A DNA stretch of 64,000 bases, from positions 868,001 through 932,000 of the forward strand of contig JAXBDG010000004.1 of assembly GCA_036320915.1 (NCBI GenBank), read 5' to 3'. The position numbers and the translations under genes were made by a program. Shown one piece after another: positions 22,901 to 35,335 of the stretch (position 1 is the stretch's first letter; the number at the start of each line of letters is the position of its first letter). The stretch comes from Linnemannia elongata (Eukaryota; Mortierellomycota; Mortierellomycetes; Mortierellales; Mortierellaceae). Below the pieces are notes generated by a model that ran no database searches, was not told the DNA's origin, and saw nothing but the letters and a program-made list of their open reading frames with translations.

Positions 22901-23435
22901 CAGCAAACGTAACAAGGGTCAACACAGTAACAGCAGACGCCGCTCAACAGAGGAATTTCAGGGTTCGAACGGAGATCGTGAACACCGTGACCGTGGATTT
23001 GACCGCCAACCACAACACCGACATCGCGACAACCACAAACACCACCGAGACGAACATGATGGACCAAGCCCGAATGGTCACCGCCAACAGGTACATCAGA
23101 GGACTGGTGGCCAGGAACGTCATCGTGAATTTGAATACGAGGAGTGTGAAGTAGACACGTCCCTCCGCTTGGAAGACAGCAACCGACAACGCAGGGACGA
23201 GTCTTTGCGAGCACGGAGCTCGAGGCATCCATCGTCGCCAAGCGCGAGTCAGCAGGGTTACCATCACGGACGGGAACAGAGTCGCCGACGACAGGATGCT
23301 TCGCGGTCGCGTTGGTCTCGCAGAGGTTCCTCTGCGTGTGGATCAAGTACGAGGGATAATAAGCGTGATGAAGCCAAGGTCGAATGTACGATGGGCGAGT
23401 GGGAGAAAAGACGCGAGCAGCAGCGTGTCGAGTAG
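19976..23435 (+). CDS. Large disordered nuclear protein with homeodomain-like N-terminus and AT-hook
   Basis: Two exons (19976-22361 and 22474-23435) give 1115 residues; donor gtacat, acceptor AAG after a pyrimidine-poor tract with a CTAAT branch site. Residues about 12-62 resemble a homeodomain: helical spacing ends in a recognition-helix-like VRYWFYCRSNR, with Trp54-Phe55 conserved but Cys57 at the place of the usual DNA-contacting Asn. An AT-hook (Arg242-Gly-Arg-Pro, followed by LGSFKKKPK) would bind the minor groove of AT-rich DNA. Further on come basic Arg/Ser-rich runs, an acidic Asp/Glu block (about 405-425) and an Arg/Asp/His-rich C-terminus resembling RS-type proteins. This suggests a chromatin or transcription factor. 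The family is not recognised and the homeodomain call is from pattern only. Confidence 0.75.
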
Positions 23436-24756
23436 CCCCTTCGTACTTCCAATCAATGTCCGCTCTTTTTTATTGTGGCCCCACTTGTACTTTTGGCAGC
23501 GTTAGCCGAAAGTGAAAATCCTGCGTTTTTGACACACTTTACCTCAAATATATCTTGCTTTGTTTTGCATGATCATGTTGTCCTGGTTAGTGTTTGATCT
23601 TCTTGTCAATGCAAAGTGATAAATAGCAGCAATCACTTTTTTTCCGCCAGGAAAAATTATATGCTCGGTGGGTGAGCGAGGTGAATCAGTCCTCTCTCCA
23701 CGAGCAAGCTTAGGCGCCTTAGTGTAGGTTACGTGTTTCTGTTGTTTTCGTTTTCAATTGAAGCTTGAACAGTGCCAATGATACTAGAAATCGTTTTCTC
23801 TTCTGACAATACATATATATATGTATAGGGTCCGACAGATCTGCATCAGACTTGCGATGTCTTGAGGGAAGAGGTGTTGTTCGAGATGCAGGGCTAACTC
23901 TGGAAGAACGAACGCTTAGGTAATTGGAGGGTCTATGATCTCAGTGGTGTTGAGGGAGGGTAATAAATGTAAAAAGTCAAGTAGAGTATGTGTGAGTGTT
24001 TGGGTTATGGAAAAATAATGAACCAAATGTCGTTTTTGTACCAACCCTGTCTCTCTCTCTCTCTGTCTTCTGTGGCTTGGTAGGACCAATGTAATATCCA
24101 CTGATACGCTAGTAGCTTTGGCAAGAAGAGAGTGCATCTAAGCAACACCTTCTTTTCTGAATGATTTGTTCACAATAGCGCCGTCAGCTCTGGTTTTGGC
24201 GTACACCCTTACCTTCCTGTCCTTTTGGTTCCTAAATCGACACCCAAAAATGGCAAGCAAAGTTGCGCGGAGGCTGATCTACTCAATGATCACCAACCTA
24301 TCAACGGCCTGCCCTGAATTGACTTTGTGCAGCCCACTTTGTCCTCATTCAGTAGGCCCAAAAGTAGGACTCGCTGATACAAACGTGAACACTGACAATC
24401 ACAAACTTCAAAAACACTCGCTGCTCCTTTTACTTATGATGCCAAGATCCATAACCAGGAACGCTGCCAAGAACTCCAATAACAACCAACACCAACCAAC
24501 TCTCATATTTTGCTGCGAGCCCCGTTCGTCTTCCCTGTCAGGCGGCTATTTTGGACTCACCTTGAACACGCATAGCCTTTATGGACCCTAATTATTGTTT
24601 GTCACCCTCCCGGACGAAAAGAAATAAACGGGCCAAGGCTAACCATCATGTTTATTACCTTCCGCTTCATCTCCTCGTGACGACTTCTAATACGCCGCGA
24701 CTTGTAGGCATCATTCACGTCTTCTAACGGCACCTCTTCATCAAAATAATCTACTC
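23436..24756. other. Intergenic region, nothing recognised
   Basis: It includes a short TATATATATA run near 23813-23822 and a CT repeat near 24052-24066. The open frame at 24166-24591 lacks an ATG start and shows no domain, so it is not called. Confidence 0.5.
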
Positions 24757-26215
24757 CTAAACGATCTTCGTACACCGAATCCCCCCACCTGTCATACTAA
24801 CAACTGCTGCGGAACTGATAATTTGCATAAATCCCATCTGGATCTCGGAAACCAAGATGCCCGACTCTTGAAGCTTGCGCTGTAAAGCTAGGTCGCTCTT
24901 TTTCTCCGAATATCTTTGCATCACCTCCTTCTGAGTAGTTGTTGTAGACTCGAGACCACCGTAGATTGGGAACCACTTGAGATTCATCCAGCGCAGGTTG
25001 TCAGGAAATTCAATATCGAGGCTGTAAGAGTCGTAGGGGATACCTTGACAGAGGTGACTCCATGCCAAGTCAAGGGCTTGCAGACTGGGGGTGAAGGACT
25101 TGAGCCGGCGGCGGAACTCTTTCACGTTGTGGATCTTGCGGAGGTACAAGGCAAGCTCTGCGTCGGTGTCGAAGAATGAGTTATGATTCCTATGCTTGTC
25201 CTCTCCTGCTCGGCCCCGTATTCAGCAAGGTCCCTAATCCCGATCGACAGAGTCTCCAACCCTGAACAGACCCACTCCGTGCCTAACAAGTCCTAAAGCT
25301 CGACATTTGTGCCTTAACGTCTCCTGCAACATCTCATGGGGGGCAACAGAACAAGAGTCTTGAGTCGCGGACAAGTGGACAAGATATCCGCGATGTAGGT
25401 GGATCGTGCGGTGGTGCCGTCTTGTTCACTGAGGCGGAGGACCTGTAGTGATGGACCCGATCGTCGCAGAAGGGTCGGAATGACGCGATCGAGATAGCCT
25501 GGCTCGATTGCGGTGGTGAACTCCAGGAGTGTTTCTGGCAAAAGCTTGACAAATCGGAACATGAGCTCCTCTGCGATCAGATTGTAGCCAAAGTTGATAG
25601 CAGTCAGGGCCAGACAGTCCAGCGCGAGTGTCGAGATGACGTTGCGTCTCTCTCATTGGAACTCGATCGTAGTTGATGGTAGTATTGAAGGGTGACACCG
25701 AAGGATATGTACAGTTCCTGGAGGTCTGGGAAACAGCTCAGTAGCGAGTAGAAGAATAATTTTAGGTTGTGGAACTCCAATTCGACTGTGTCCGCCAAAT
25801 TGACCCAAGAACGTTCAAGAGCCGATGAGATGGAATCCTCTGCTGTTGACTGGCGGAAGAATTGGTGGAGGGGATGGTATAGTTACTGTTGAAGTAGCAG
25901 TTGTCCTTAATGGACCCGAGTCTTTGTACAATGAGTGTTGAGTCGGTAATATGCTGAGGGTAGTAATTGTACGGGTAAGGGCTGTGCAGAGTGAACTCCT
26001 TGAGGCTATAAGGGCAGTTCTCGACAGTGGAGCAGATATCTTCCAAGGGTTGGTTACCTTAGCAAACAAGCTTCGACGAATAAAGCTTGCTTCTGCTGAT
26101 ATTGATGCTGATGGATGATGACGACTGGTGCTGCCGGTGGGGTCGTTGAAGGGCTTGGAGGACACGGATCGTAAAGGACGGCAGGGTCAGATCGCGTGCC
26201 TGAGGATTCTAGCCA
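24757..26215 (-). pseudogene. F-box/LRR pseudogene, 5'-truncated and frameshifted
   Basis: The minus strand keeps recognisable pieces of an F-box/LRR gene most like the one at 61857-64000, in the right order but in different frames. They are: RVLQALQRP then an in-frame TAA where the relative has CAG (LVC-stop-GNQ versus LFCQGN); EDICSTVENCPYSLKEF; LLSCFPDLQELYIS; ELMFRFVKLLPETLLEF with DRVIPTLLRRSGPSLQVLRL; GTEWVCSGLETLSIGIRDLAEY; and FTPSLQALDLAWSHLCQGIPYD with NLRWMNLKW. At least four frameshifts (near 25800, 25640, 25310 and 25180) and one nonsense change separate them. Similarity begins near 26215, so the F-box half is absent. The preceding sequence is also close to the decayed copy at 57421-58242. 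No functional product is expected. Confidence 0.85.
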
Positions 26216-29200
26216 GACTGATAAGGATCCCTTCTTCTTCTATTTCCACCATGTGTCACTCGTAGTCCCCACAACCGCTACGGTTGCACCCAGCAAACAA
26301 CCTTATCTTGATCACTAATTTGGCTGGAACTCTCTTACGCCACCAACTTATCTGGTTCCGGCTGGACGAAGACATAAAATACAATACATAATACAAAGTA
26401 TTTAATGTATCACATTCAGGCGCCGGGAGTCTGCAGGGTGCTCTTAGTGCCGTCAAGACATGAGAGGAGGGGTGAAAGACATGTTTTCTGATCCTCAGAA
26501 CCTCTCTCCGCTCTCACTTATGGGTAGCTTAGCCACCTGACTTTATTTTTTAGTGCCAATGTTTTCTCATCCCGCGCGGCTGTGAGAAAGTGCGAGCGGG
26601 ACTAGAACATCGATCTGCCACGAAATCAACCGATCGATGCTGAATTGGGGGGGCATTTTTTCGAGGTACAGTACATCTTATGATAGCGAGATTCCCACGG
26701 AGAGGACTGGACAGATCTTGTTGTTGTTCTTACACTAGTCCTTTGTTTTTCCGCTCTTGGTTGTTGTTGGCCACATGTAATTGTGCTTGGTTGATTTGTT
26801 TACATCCTTTCCTTGAGTCATATCCGCACGCCCATCTTTCAACCACAAAGCCGCGACGTCAAATCAACAACAACAACATCAACGAGCTACACCTACTGCG
26901 GCTCCCCACGATCTATTTGATGGGCCACAAAGCAACGCGATGGAAAACAAACGAAGGTATATCAACTCCCTGTTAGGCGTACATTTTGCATTGCTTTGTA
27001 TTGTTTTCCATGGAAAACCTCGGATATGAACACTCTCATTTACCTCCTCCTACTTTTACTTCCTCCTCAACTACTTCCCATCTTTTCTTCCAAGATCTCC
27101 TTGTCTCCTGGCACATGGCTGATCGGAGGGGCTCGCTTGATCGCCATTTGTTTTTCCACCTCCAAGATCTTTTAGTCTGCATATCCCCTTTCCTCCAAGA
27201 AGGGTCTACGCCACGCTTCTAGATCTACCGTACATAGCTCTTCTACATACATTAAATATCAGTCCCTGACTATCTCTCTGTCTCTCTCCTTCAACTTTCG
27301 ATCTAGTCCTACTTTTCTTAACTCCTACTTACTCCTCTTTCTCCTTTTTTTTTTATTCCATTCCCGCATCCTCGGTAAAGACCGAGACGGGACTCGGAAT
27401 ACCGAGAGAGATCGAAGAATGGTAAGAGGAGGAGAGAGGTACAAAGTCGGAAGTCCATTGTCCATTTGTTTTACCATCCTCCAAAAACAAAAATCATAGA
27501 ATTTTCTTTTCAATGGTTTGTTTGGTTGACGTTTCGCTTTTCGATGATTCGGCCTTTTCGAGATGATGGGAGGCGGACATCGATTTGTGTTGCATTTTTG
27601 TTCATCACTTTACATGCTGATGGCTACAGTCGTGCAGAGAGGATAAGGGAAGAAGACGTGAGGAAAGAGGAGGAGGAAGAGTTCAGTAGTCATTGAATTT
27701 TTTCAGCAACTTCGGGTGACACTGCCTGTTGGAGAGAGTTAGAGCGAAACGGTACTTCCTCTACCCTGCACACGGAACGCAGGAAACAAGACATGAGAAG
27801 CAGTGGCAAAGGAAGAAGAAAAAAAGTAGGGTGACCAAGGGGTGGAAAAAAAATACACATTCACACACACAAAGCTAACCAACCCATTGAAGCGAATGAC
27901 AAGACGCAGTTTGAAAGCAAACAAGCAGCAAAAAATGCGCCAAATGTGATGTGCGGTGTGTGGTGTGTGGTGTGGACTTTCAAATCGGGTAGGAAATGTG
28001 CCTCTCGCTCTGGTTTCTTGAGTGTTACTGAATTGTCTTTGATGGGGGAGCGTGTGTTGGTACTTGCCCAAAGTAGCATGCGGGGACCCTGGGCCGTTTT
28101 TTTTCGTTGTATGTGCTGCTGTTGCTGTTATGTGTGCTGTTGCCCTTTGGTGATGGTTTTTTTTTTTTTTTTTTGAGTTTTGTGCTTTTTATACTACAGG
28201 TCCTATTCCATTCCGTTTTCGACTATAAGGGAAGACTGAGAGCGAAACAGAGAGGGAGAAGAGAGAGGGAGGGATAGAGGGATAGACAGACAGACAACAG
28301 GCAACAGGGGTCTGGGCTTAAAAAAATGCAAACACAAACAGAGAGGGAGAGACAAAGGGCAGAGGGACACAAGAAGGGCAGGGACATGGTTTTCTTTCTT
28401 CCTCACAGGCACAAGTCAGTACTAAAAGGGAGGATCTGATAAAAAAAAACATAAAAGGGATCAGATAAAGGCAAAACATTTTTCTCTTTTTTTTTTAGGT
28501 TTATGGCACGGGAGAATACATCACCAAATAGAGAACCATCTGATAATGAAAGCACACTGTGTTAATTGACTGACTGAAGCAATAAAAGAAGACTGAGATG
28601 TGAAAGAAAGAATCCATAGACTGCTAGGATTATAGCACTAATCTAATGTAGCAGATTGCAAAGGCGGGATCGAGGATCAGGTAACAAATGGGGAAAAGGT
28701 GAGAAAAGGAGAGGAAGAAGAAAGAGAGCAAGGATCGCTCGATGACATAAGTTTTCTTGACTGAAAAAACAGTGTCCCTTCCTTTCCTTTTCCTTTGTTT
28801 CTTCTTCCTTTTCGTATTACGCCCATCTCTCTTTCTCTGTCTGTTTTTCGATCTCAGGTGTGCACTCGCTGACCCTCTTTTTTGTTGATTTTTTCAGGTC
28901 CGTCACTTATGCCATTGCCCACTAACCACTTACCACTAAACCGACAATGGGCAAGTATATCCAGCTATACTCTTTAACGATATCTTACAGTCGCCCGCGC
29001 ATCCGAGACACATACACACATACTTACTCAGTCCTTCATCCATTCAATCATTCACTTATTCACTCTCTTACTCTCACTCCAAAGGACAACGCCACAGATT
29101 GCATGACTCCTCACCTTCCTTCCTTCCCGGCCACTCGGTCTAGAACTCTCCGACAAAGAACAACTCCTCAATCATTCACCATCAGCACCAGTTGTACCTT

Positions 29201-29556
29201 TTTGTTTGTCCTCTCTCTCGTTTTTTTTTCATATTACGATTACTAATGTACCTTTGTGTGATCGTTTCGTCGGGACGCGGATGCCCGGGAAACCAGTATA
29301 GTAAGCGATGGAGGGGACTTGTTTATAAAAGAGGGCCTTCTCCCACTGTCGCATCTGTTCGTTGCTCAGCTTCACCACTGCACCACCGCCACTACCTCCC
29401 CTCCTCATTCAGCCTAAAAAATATCCCCATACCCCCATACCTTCAGCGCTGCTGTCCATTTCTCCAATTCTTTGTTCTTGTCTACAATCACATACCTTAA
29501 TTTTTCACAACCTTTGACCACCTCTCCCCATATACCGCTTTACACCTACATACACA
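26216..29556. other. Long intergenic region with leader-like segment and TATA box
   Basis: No coding sequence I can support. A CAA-rich, leader-like segment at about 26840-26900 precedes a short ATG frame (26920) that meets a donor-like gtatat after 15 codons, but no matching downstream exon was found. The stretch also holds a T-run near 28157-28174, AG-rich tracts (28230-28380) and the ferric reductase TATA box at 29323-29330. Confidence 0.5.
29323..29330 (+). promoter_or_regulatory. TATA box of the ferric reductase-like gene
   Basis: TATAAAAG lies 227 bases before the ATG at 29557 and is followed by a C-rich leader. Good position and consensus; function inferred. Confidence 0.6.
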
Positions 29557-32518
29557 ATGGTGGAATTATATAGGGTTGTCGCAGTCCTATTCGCACTGGT
29601 GCTCATTATCTTTTGGATTGGAGACTATAGCTGGCTCTGGACTACCAAGAACGTGGTCCTGGAGGTCTACTTTGTCGGTCTTCGCGACTACTACTTCTGG
29701 GGCTACTGCATTTCGCCGGCCATCATCTCTCACTTTGTTACCATCTGGGGCCACTACTACCGCGCCGATTCGATCTTCCAACGAAGCATTAGCCAGGTCT
29801 CATGGCCGTCCGCCTTGACGTTGAGCGAACGTGTTGCCAAGAGGTTGAATCAGATCTCGTTCTGGGAGAAGAAGGATGGTTACTTTGGGTACACGGTCAA
29901 GTACTGGTTCCTGTCGTTCATTGCCTTTGCGGTTAACATGGTTTGGTTCATTCAGCCCATCTCGCACAACATTGGTAAGGCTCTTGATGAGCCAGGCGAG
30001 GACAGTCCTCTTGCCATCTGGTCAGGTACGTATTCCCTACAATTGGCCATTCATCTTGAACTATAACCGCGTACTTTTTTTGCTGTTCGGCAACATGATT
30101 CTTTATCACGTATTACTATTCGTCCTCTAACATCACCTCATTTTATCCTTCCTCCCTCCTTCCTATACTAACTAGCTTACATTGGATTCGGAAGTGGTTA
30201 CGCTGCTATGGGAGCATGTGGCATGATCTTGCTTCTGGTCCTTCGCCGCTCAATGCTCCACGCACTAGGATTCACCTATGCTGATCTCCTGCCTCTCCAT
30301 CGTGGAATGGGCTTCGCCATTATTTTCTGGTCCACTGTTCATACTAGTAAGTTTTTCTCTTGTTCGACTTCAACGTGGTTGTAATTTTTACCTATGGTGT
30401 CAAAAAGACGCATGCCCATCTGTTTTTATGAGCGTTGAGCTAACGTCTAATTTGTTTTCTTCTGTTCATCACCCTATCAACAAAAACAACGCACTTAGTC
30501 GGATACATGATCCATATTGGCCTTGACAACGCCTTGGCTGCTGAGATTAACTTTGATGGCGAGACCAGAGGACCTCAGAACATTGTCGGCTTTGTGGCTT
30601 TGGTATGTAGCGATCAAATTCATGCATACATACATATTACAATAATTTCATTACTTCAATGGTATTCAGGATCAAAGAACTAACATATCACATTACTATA
30701 TAACTCTTTGTTTCATCAGGCTGCGATGTTCGCATTGGGACTGTTGTCGCTTCCCGCAGTCCGTCGCCGCGGCTACTGGTTGTTCATCGTCTCTCACCGC
30801 TGGTTGACCATCATCTCCCTTGCCGGTACGCTCATGCACTACCCTTACTTCATGACCTGGTACTACGTCGTCCCCTCGATGTGTCTCTTCCTCGCCGACC
30901 GCTTCATCCCCAAGGTTGTCCAGGCCTTCTCTGTCGGCCGTGATGTGATCTGCTCCTTTGATGAGCACTCGGACATCCTCACCATTGTCATCACCTCCAG
31001 GAATCGCTTGGAGCCCCTGAAGCCTTACTACCCTGGCGATTACATCTCGCTTCAGTTGAGATCTTTGGGAGAGATCTATCACCCCTTTACCATTGCTTCG
31101 TACTGGCCTGAGGATCCTTATTCGATGACGCTGTACATCAGGACGTTCGGTGAGAACAAGGATAGCTGGACTGGTCAGTTGGCTGGTCTCTGCGGCCAGA
31201 GCGGCAAGTCTGTTGTCCTTCCCATGAATGTTGAGGGTGTCTTTGGAGACCGTATGCATGACTACCTCTGTGCTGATGAGATCGTTATCTTCTCCGGTAA
31301 GTGTTATTATCTTGTTACATTCGACCATCAGTGAGAATAAGCCTAGCAATTGAGTAAGTAACTAAGCAAACCTCTCTATTTTCTTTTTCTATCCTAATAG
31401 CTGGTGCCGCTATTACAACTTTTATGCCACTGATCAAGTCGATCGCTGCCCGCATCGACGCCGAGGCTGCTTCGGGTGTCCCTCAAAAGACTCTTCGCAT
31501 GTACTTGATCTGCACATTCCGTTACGAGAGCGAGCTCTATTCCTATGGCGACTTCTTGCACCAGATCACCCACGACGTTCGCTTCACCTCCTGGTTGAGA
31601 ACCTCGATCCACGTTTCGCGTGCCGAGAAGACCCCCCGCGTCATCACCAGCTCCAACGACAGCAGTTTCATCGATACTAAGACCCAGGTCGGTCAAAACT
31701 CGCAGCGTCATAGCGGTGATAACATCCCTCCTACCTCACCCGTTGAATCAATCGCAACTGTCGCCCAGGGCGAGCAGCCTCAGCTCCTTGAAGATGCCAA
31801 GAAGTCTGTGCCCATTGCTTCTGGTAAAATCCTTGTCGACGACCAGCAGCAGCGGTATCAAGGACGTCTTTTGCCTACTTTTTTGGCTGCCGACTCTGCA
31901 CGCGTTTCGACCATCCACGCCACTCGCGACTTGCTCATTACCGCCGCCATCTTGTTGATCCCCTTTGCCGCCTATATTGGAATCCGCTACACGCCTATCG
32001 AGGGTTATGGCGAGGGCAAGTGGTTCTGGTGCCAGACCACCCGCATTTATGACCAGAACATGACCAACAAATGCATGTGGAACTATACCATGACCCCCGG
32101 AGTTGTCCAGATCTGTGTTGCATCAATTATCGGATACGCTCTGATCTACTTTGGTCGTCGCGCCACCCGTCGTGAAGCCAATGCCGCCAAGACCGCTGCA
32201 GACGATGGCGCCACCTCCGGCAATACCCGCGCCTACCTCGAGTCTGTTCTGCGCGCCCAGATCATGGATTATGACGGTACTATTTCCTTCAAGCCCTCGC
32301 GTTTGGATGTTGAGAAGTATATCGTTGACCTGATGGCCGAGGATGTTGGAATGGGCAAGACCAAGACTGTGAAGGCTGACTCGGGCAAGAAGGAGATGGT
32401 TGGTAAGACGACGACAGTGTTTGTGGGTGGTCCCGATGGGTTCTTGGACACTGTCGAGAAGGCCAACAGGAAGGCCAAGTGGTCGGTTGACTTCCATCGT
32501 GAGACCTGGTCCCCATAA
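29557..32518 (+). CDS. Ferric reductase/NADPH oxidase-like membrane flavocytochrome with membrane insertion
   Basis: Five exons (29557-30025, 30176-30346, 30499-30602, 30720-31296, 31401-32518) join to give 812 residues. The N-terminal half is polytopic. Two helices each carry a His pair with 13 residues between (HRGMGFAIIFWSTVH, HRWLTIISLAGTLMH), the bis-heme pattern of ferric reductases and NOX enzymes. An FAD-binding HPFTIAS motif and an NAD(P)-binding stretch (SAGAAITTFMPLIKSI, about residue 440) follow, and VFVGGPDGF near 780 stands where the CGP motif normally is. Electrons from NAD(P)H would cross the membrane to Fe3+, Cu2+ or O2. Unusually, about 250 residues with two hydrophobic helices (about 616-636 and 674-694) interrupt the nucleotide-binding domain. 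Whether it reduces metal or makes superoxide cannot be told from sequence. Confidence 0.9.
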
Positions 32519-35335
32519 AAGTGTTCATGGGCTGGCTATTTCTTTCTTTCAATTTCATTTCTTTGTGTAAATTTTAGTAGCATTAGGAGAATAGTTTCTT
32601 GTACAATTTTCATAATAACAACACCAACTGTATTTATTCTTTCAACAATCTATCCTACTGCCTTGCTCGTTCATTTACTTTTGCGACCTTGAGCGTCCTC
32701 TTTGCAACCTTGGTTGTAGCCTTCGCCAATGCCATGAAAGCCATCACGTGCGAGACTGATAGAACTGATTGAGCAATCGCAAAGAAAAATTAGTGGCGCG
32801 CATTCATTAATAGGTTCGGCGAAGCAACATCGGATTGGTGGACTTTTAAGACCGGGGTCATTGAAAAAACGTGGGTCACTCCAGTTACTGGGTCTGAAGG
32901 TGAAGGGACCACATGGAGAACACGGGTTGAAGGAAGAGCGCATGTTAACCCCTGGACAAAGGAGCAAACCCCACTTTTTTCTTCCCGAAGAAACCCATTA
33001 TTTAAAAATGCGGAGAAGTGGGTTTCATCGGAGCGGATTTTGAATGCGTTCTTTATTGTATTTTTTCATGATCAAATCGATGAAGATATTTTATTTTTGA
33101 AATGCTTTCAGCCTTTCTGCTCTTTTTCATTGCCGTGGGGAGGGTTGGCAAAGGAAGGATAATATAAGATGCAAAGAAAGAGAGGAAATAAAGAGGATGG
33201 CGAGCGATAGAGAAATTGTCGTAGGTCTTGTTTGAGCTAAGAATGGCACAATAAAGAATATGCATTCGTATATCTTCTTTCTTTTATTCCCTCTCTCTCC
33301 CTCTTCTGTTACGACGCCTTCGTGTCCATCGCTCGCGTGTGTGTATGTGGGTGATCTCTCTACACTGATTTTGCAGTTTATGGTTCACAAAGTTGTACCG
33401 ATCGTCATTGTGTTTTGCTTTTACTTTTGCTTTGGGTGAGAAAGGGAGAGGGAAAATTGAACAAAATAAATGATTTTTGTTTGTTTTGCTTTTTGTTTGT
33501 TTTTTGTTTTTTGTTTTTCTATTCCCTCTTCGGTGTTAGTTTCCTTTACAGGATGCGTGGGAGTCCTCCTCTGTCTCTTTAACGCTGTCACCCATGGCAA
33601 ACAACGCAAGGACCTTCCTTTTTCTTGTTCGATGTTCCATCCCTATTCATGACTCATTATTGTCTTCTTGTCCTCCCTTGGCTTGTTGTGGTGTAGTTGT
33701 TAACACATCGGTGGACGAGTTCTGATGTCCATAGTTCTTCCTTTGACAACTGCCACGTTTTTGTTTCTCCCTTACAATATTCCTCTCCGCCCTCTTTAGT
33801 CTTTGTTCGTTCCATCATGGCGCAATCTTTTCTCTCAATCCCTTCACAGACTTCACAGCGTTAGTACCGACAAAATCAATGTCCACTGCCTTCCCACCCC
33901 CTGAATCGCTTTGACAATCGGAGCGAGGTATAGTGCATTCTTCTCTGTTTTTGCATTTTTGCTCTCTTGCAAAAAAAAAAAAATTACAAGTAAACATCAT
34001 TGGATGGACGTTCCTTCTCCGATAAACATTTCCATTCGTCTCATTCAACCCTTCCGAGATTCCCCTTCCTCCTCCTTCATCCCTCCATTCTCTTGATGTC
34101 GATGCCGAGAAGTGTTGAAGAGGTACAACGAGAAGGTAGAAAATAAAACGAAGGACTCGTAAAAAAATAAACAACATATGAAATGACGAGTTTGCCTTTG
34201 CTCTTACTCCTCCCTTCCTCGTGCACCCAAGACAATTGTACTCACTGAAACCTTTTTTGCTTCGTCATGGGTGTGGCAAATCTGCATGATCATACCTTTT
34301 GTTTGTGTATGTGTGTATGAGTATATAGCATGGGTTATGCATTTAGGGATATCCGAGAGGAAATGTCAGCAGGATAAAAACAAGAAAAGAGGGACGTGCA
34401 GAGGGAGGTGTTTACTAGCTTGGCCTTATGAGATGCACAACGGACAACCAAGATGAAGGTACATCTAATTGACCACCACATCCCTTCTCTGTCTTGCATG
34501 AAGATGTTGACGCCCTAGCTCCTTCACTTCAATAAAAAAGGCAAAACTCTCCCCGGACCAAGTTCCAAAGACCCTTAGGATCTGAGAATCCCGACAATAT
34601 TCGTTTTAGATTTGAACCGGCCTCTTCTTTCCAGGGTTTCCATTGAACATAGCACGTTGACGAATGGGAATGGATGGAAATGGGGTGCGGTCATGGTGTA
34701 ATGTTTCACAGTCGATTTTTGTTCGATCCAGCAACATGCTCGTCCATGTTGAGACCGTTGGCTCCTGGACTTGTCTTGCGTTGGAGGAGGGAAGGAATGA
34801 AGAGAAGTACCGGAAGAACGAAAGAAGGGGGACAGCGAGAGATGGAGCGTGAGTGTGAAGAGCGATGGGAAATGGTGTGGAGTGGGAATTGTACCGAAAG
34901 AATGGTCTGGGCTATTGTGAGTATCGGGTTCGTGTGAAATAGTGAACGAAAGGAAGAGGAAGAAAGGCAAGTTGAGCATTGACTGACGACAAGTTCCCGT
35001 TGACCGAGAAAATGAATAAATAGAGTGCACTCACCCGCATTTTTTTTTCTTTTTCTTTTTTTGCCCCTTTTTCTTTTCCCTTCAACGCTCTAAACCTTTT
35101 CCTTTTTACCAACTCATTTCATCATACCTAATTCTTTTCTTCCTTTTCGCCCATTTTCACTGCTTCTTCTCCTTTTCATATCCCGCCTTGTCATATACTA
35201 TCGCCTCTTCTTTCATTCTTTTACTTGCAATTCTACCCTCACTCAGATTCTCATTTATTTCCATTCCCTCACGCTTATCATTTCACTTCCTTAATATTTC
35301 TGTACAAACACCCATTCCATATACCCATAACAAAA
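32519..35335. other. Long intergenic region, nothing recognised
   Basis: 2.8 kb with T-rich tracts (33480-33530), an A-run near 33970 and a CT-rich leader from about 35040 to the arrestin ATG. A short open frame at 32861-33043 and others here have no ATG or no coding character. Confidence 0.5.

Noticed and set aside
24166..24591. 141-codon open frame with a hydrophobic start
   Set aside because: Begins at TTG, shows no domain, codon bias or leader; treated as chance.
28947..29246. 99-codon frame starting MGKYIQ
   Set aside because: The sequence is CT/CA-rich leader type, and possible splicing at the nearby donor/acceptor gave no recognisable protein.
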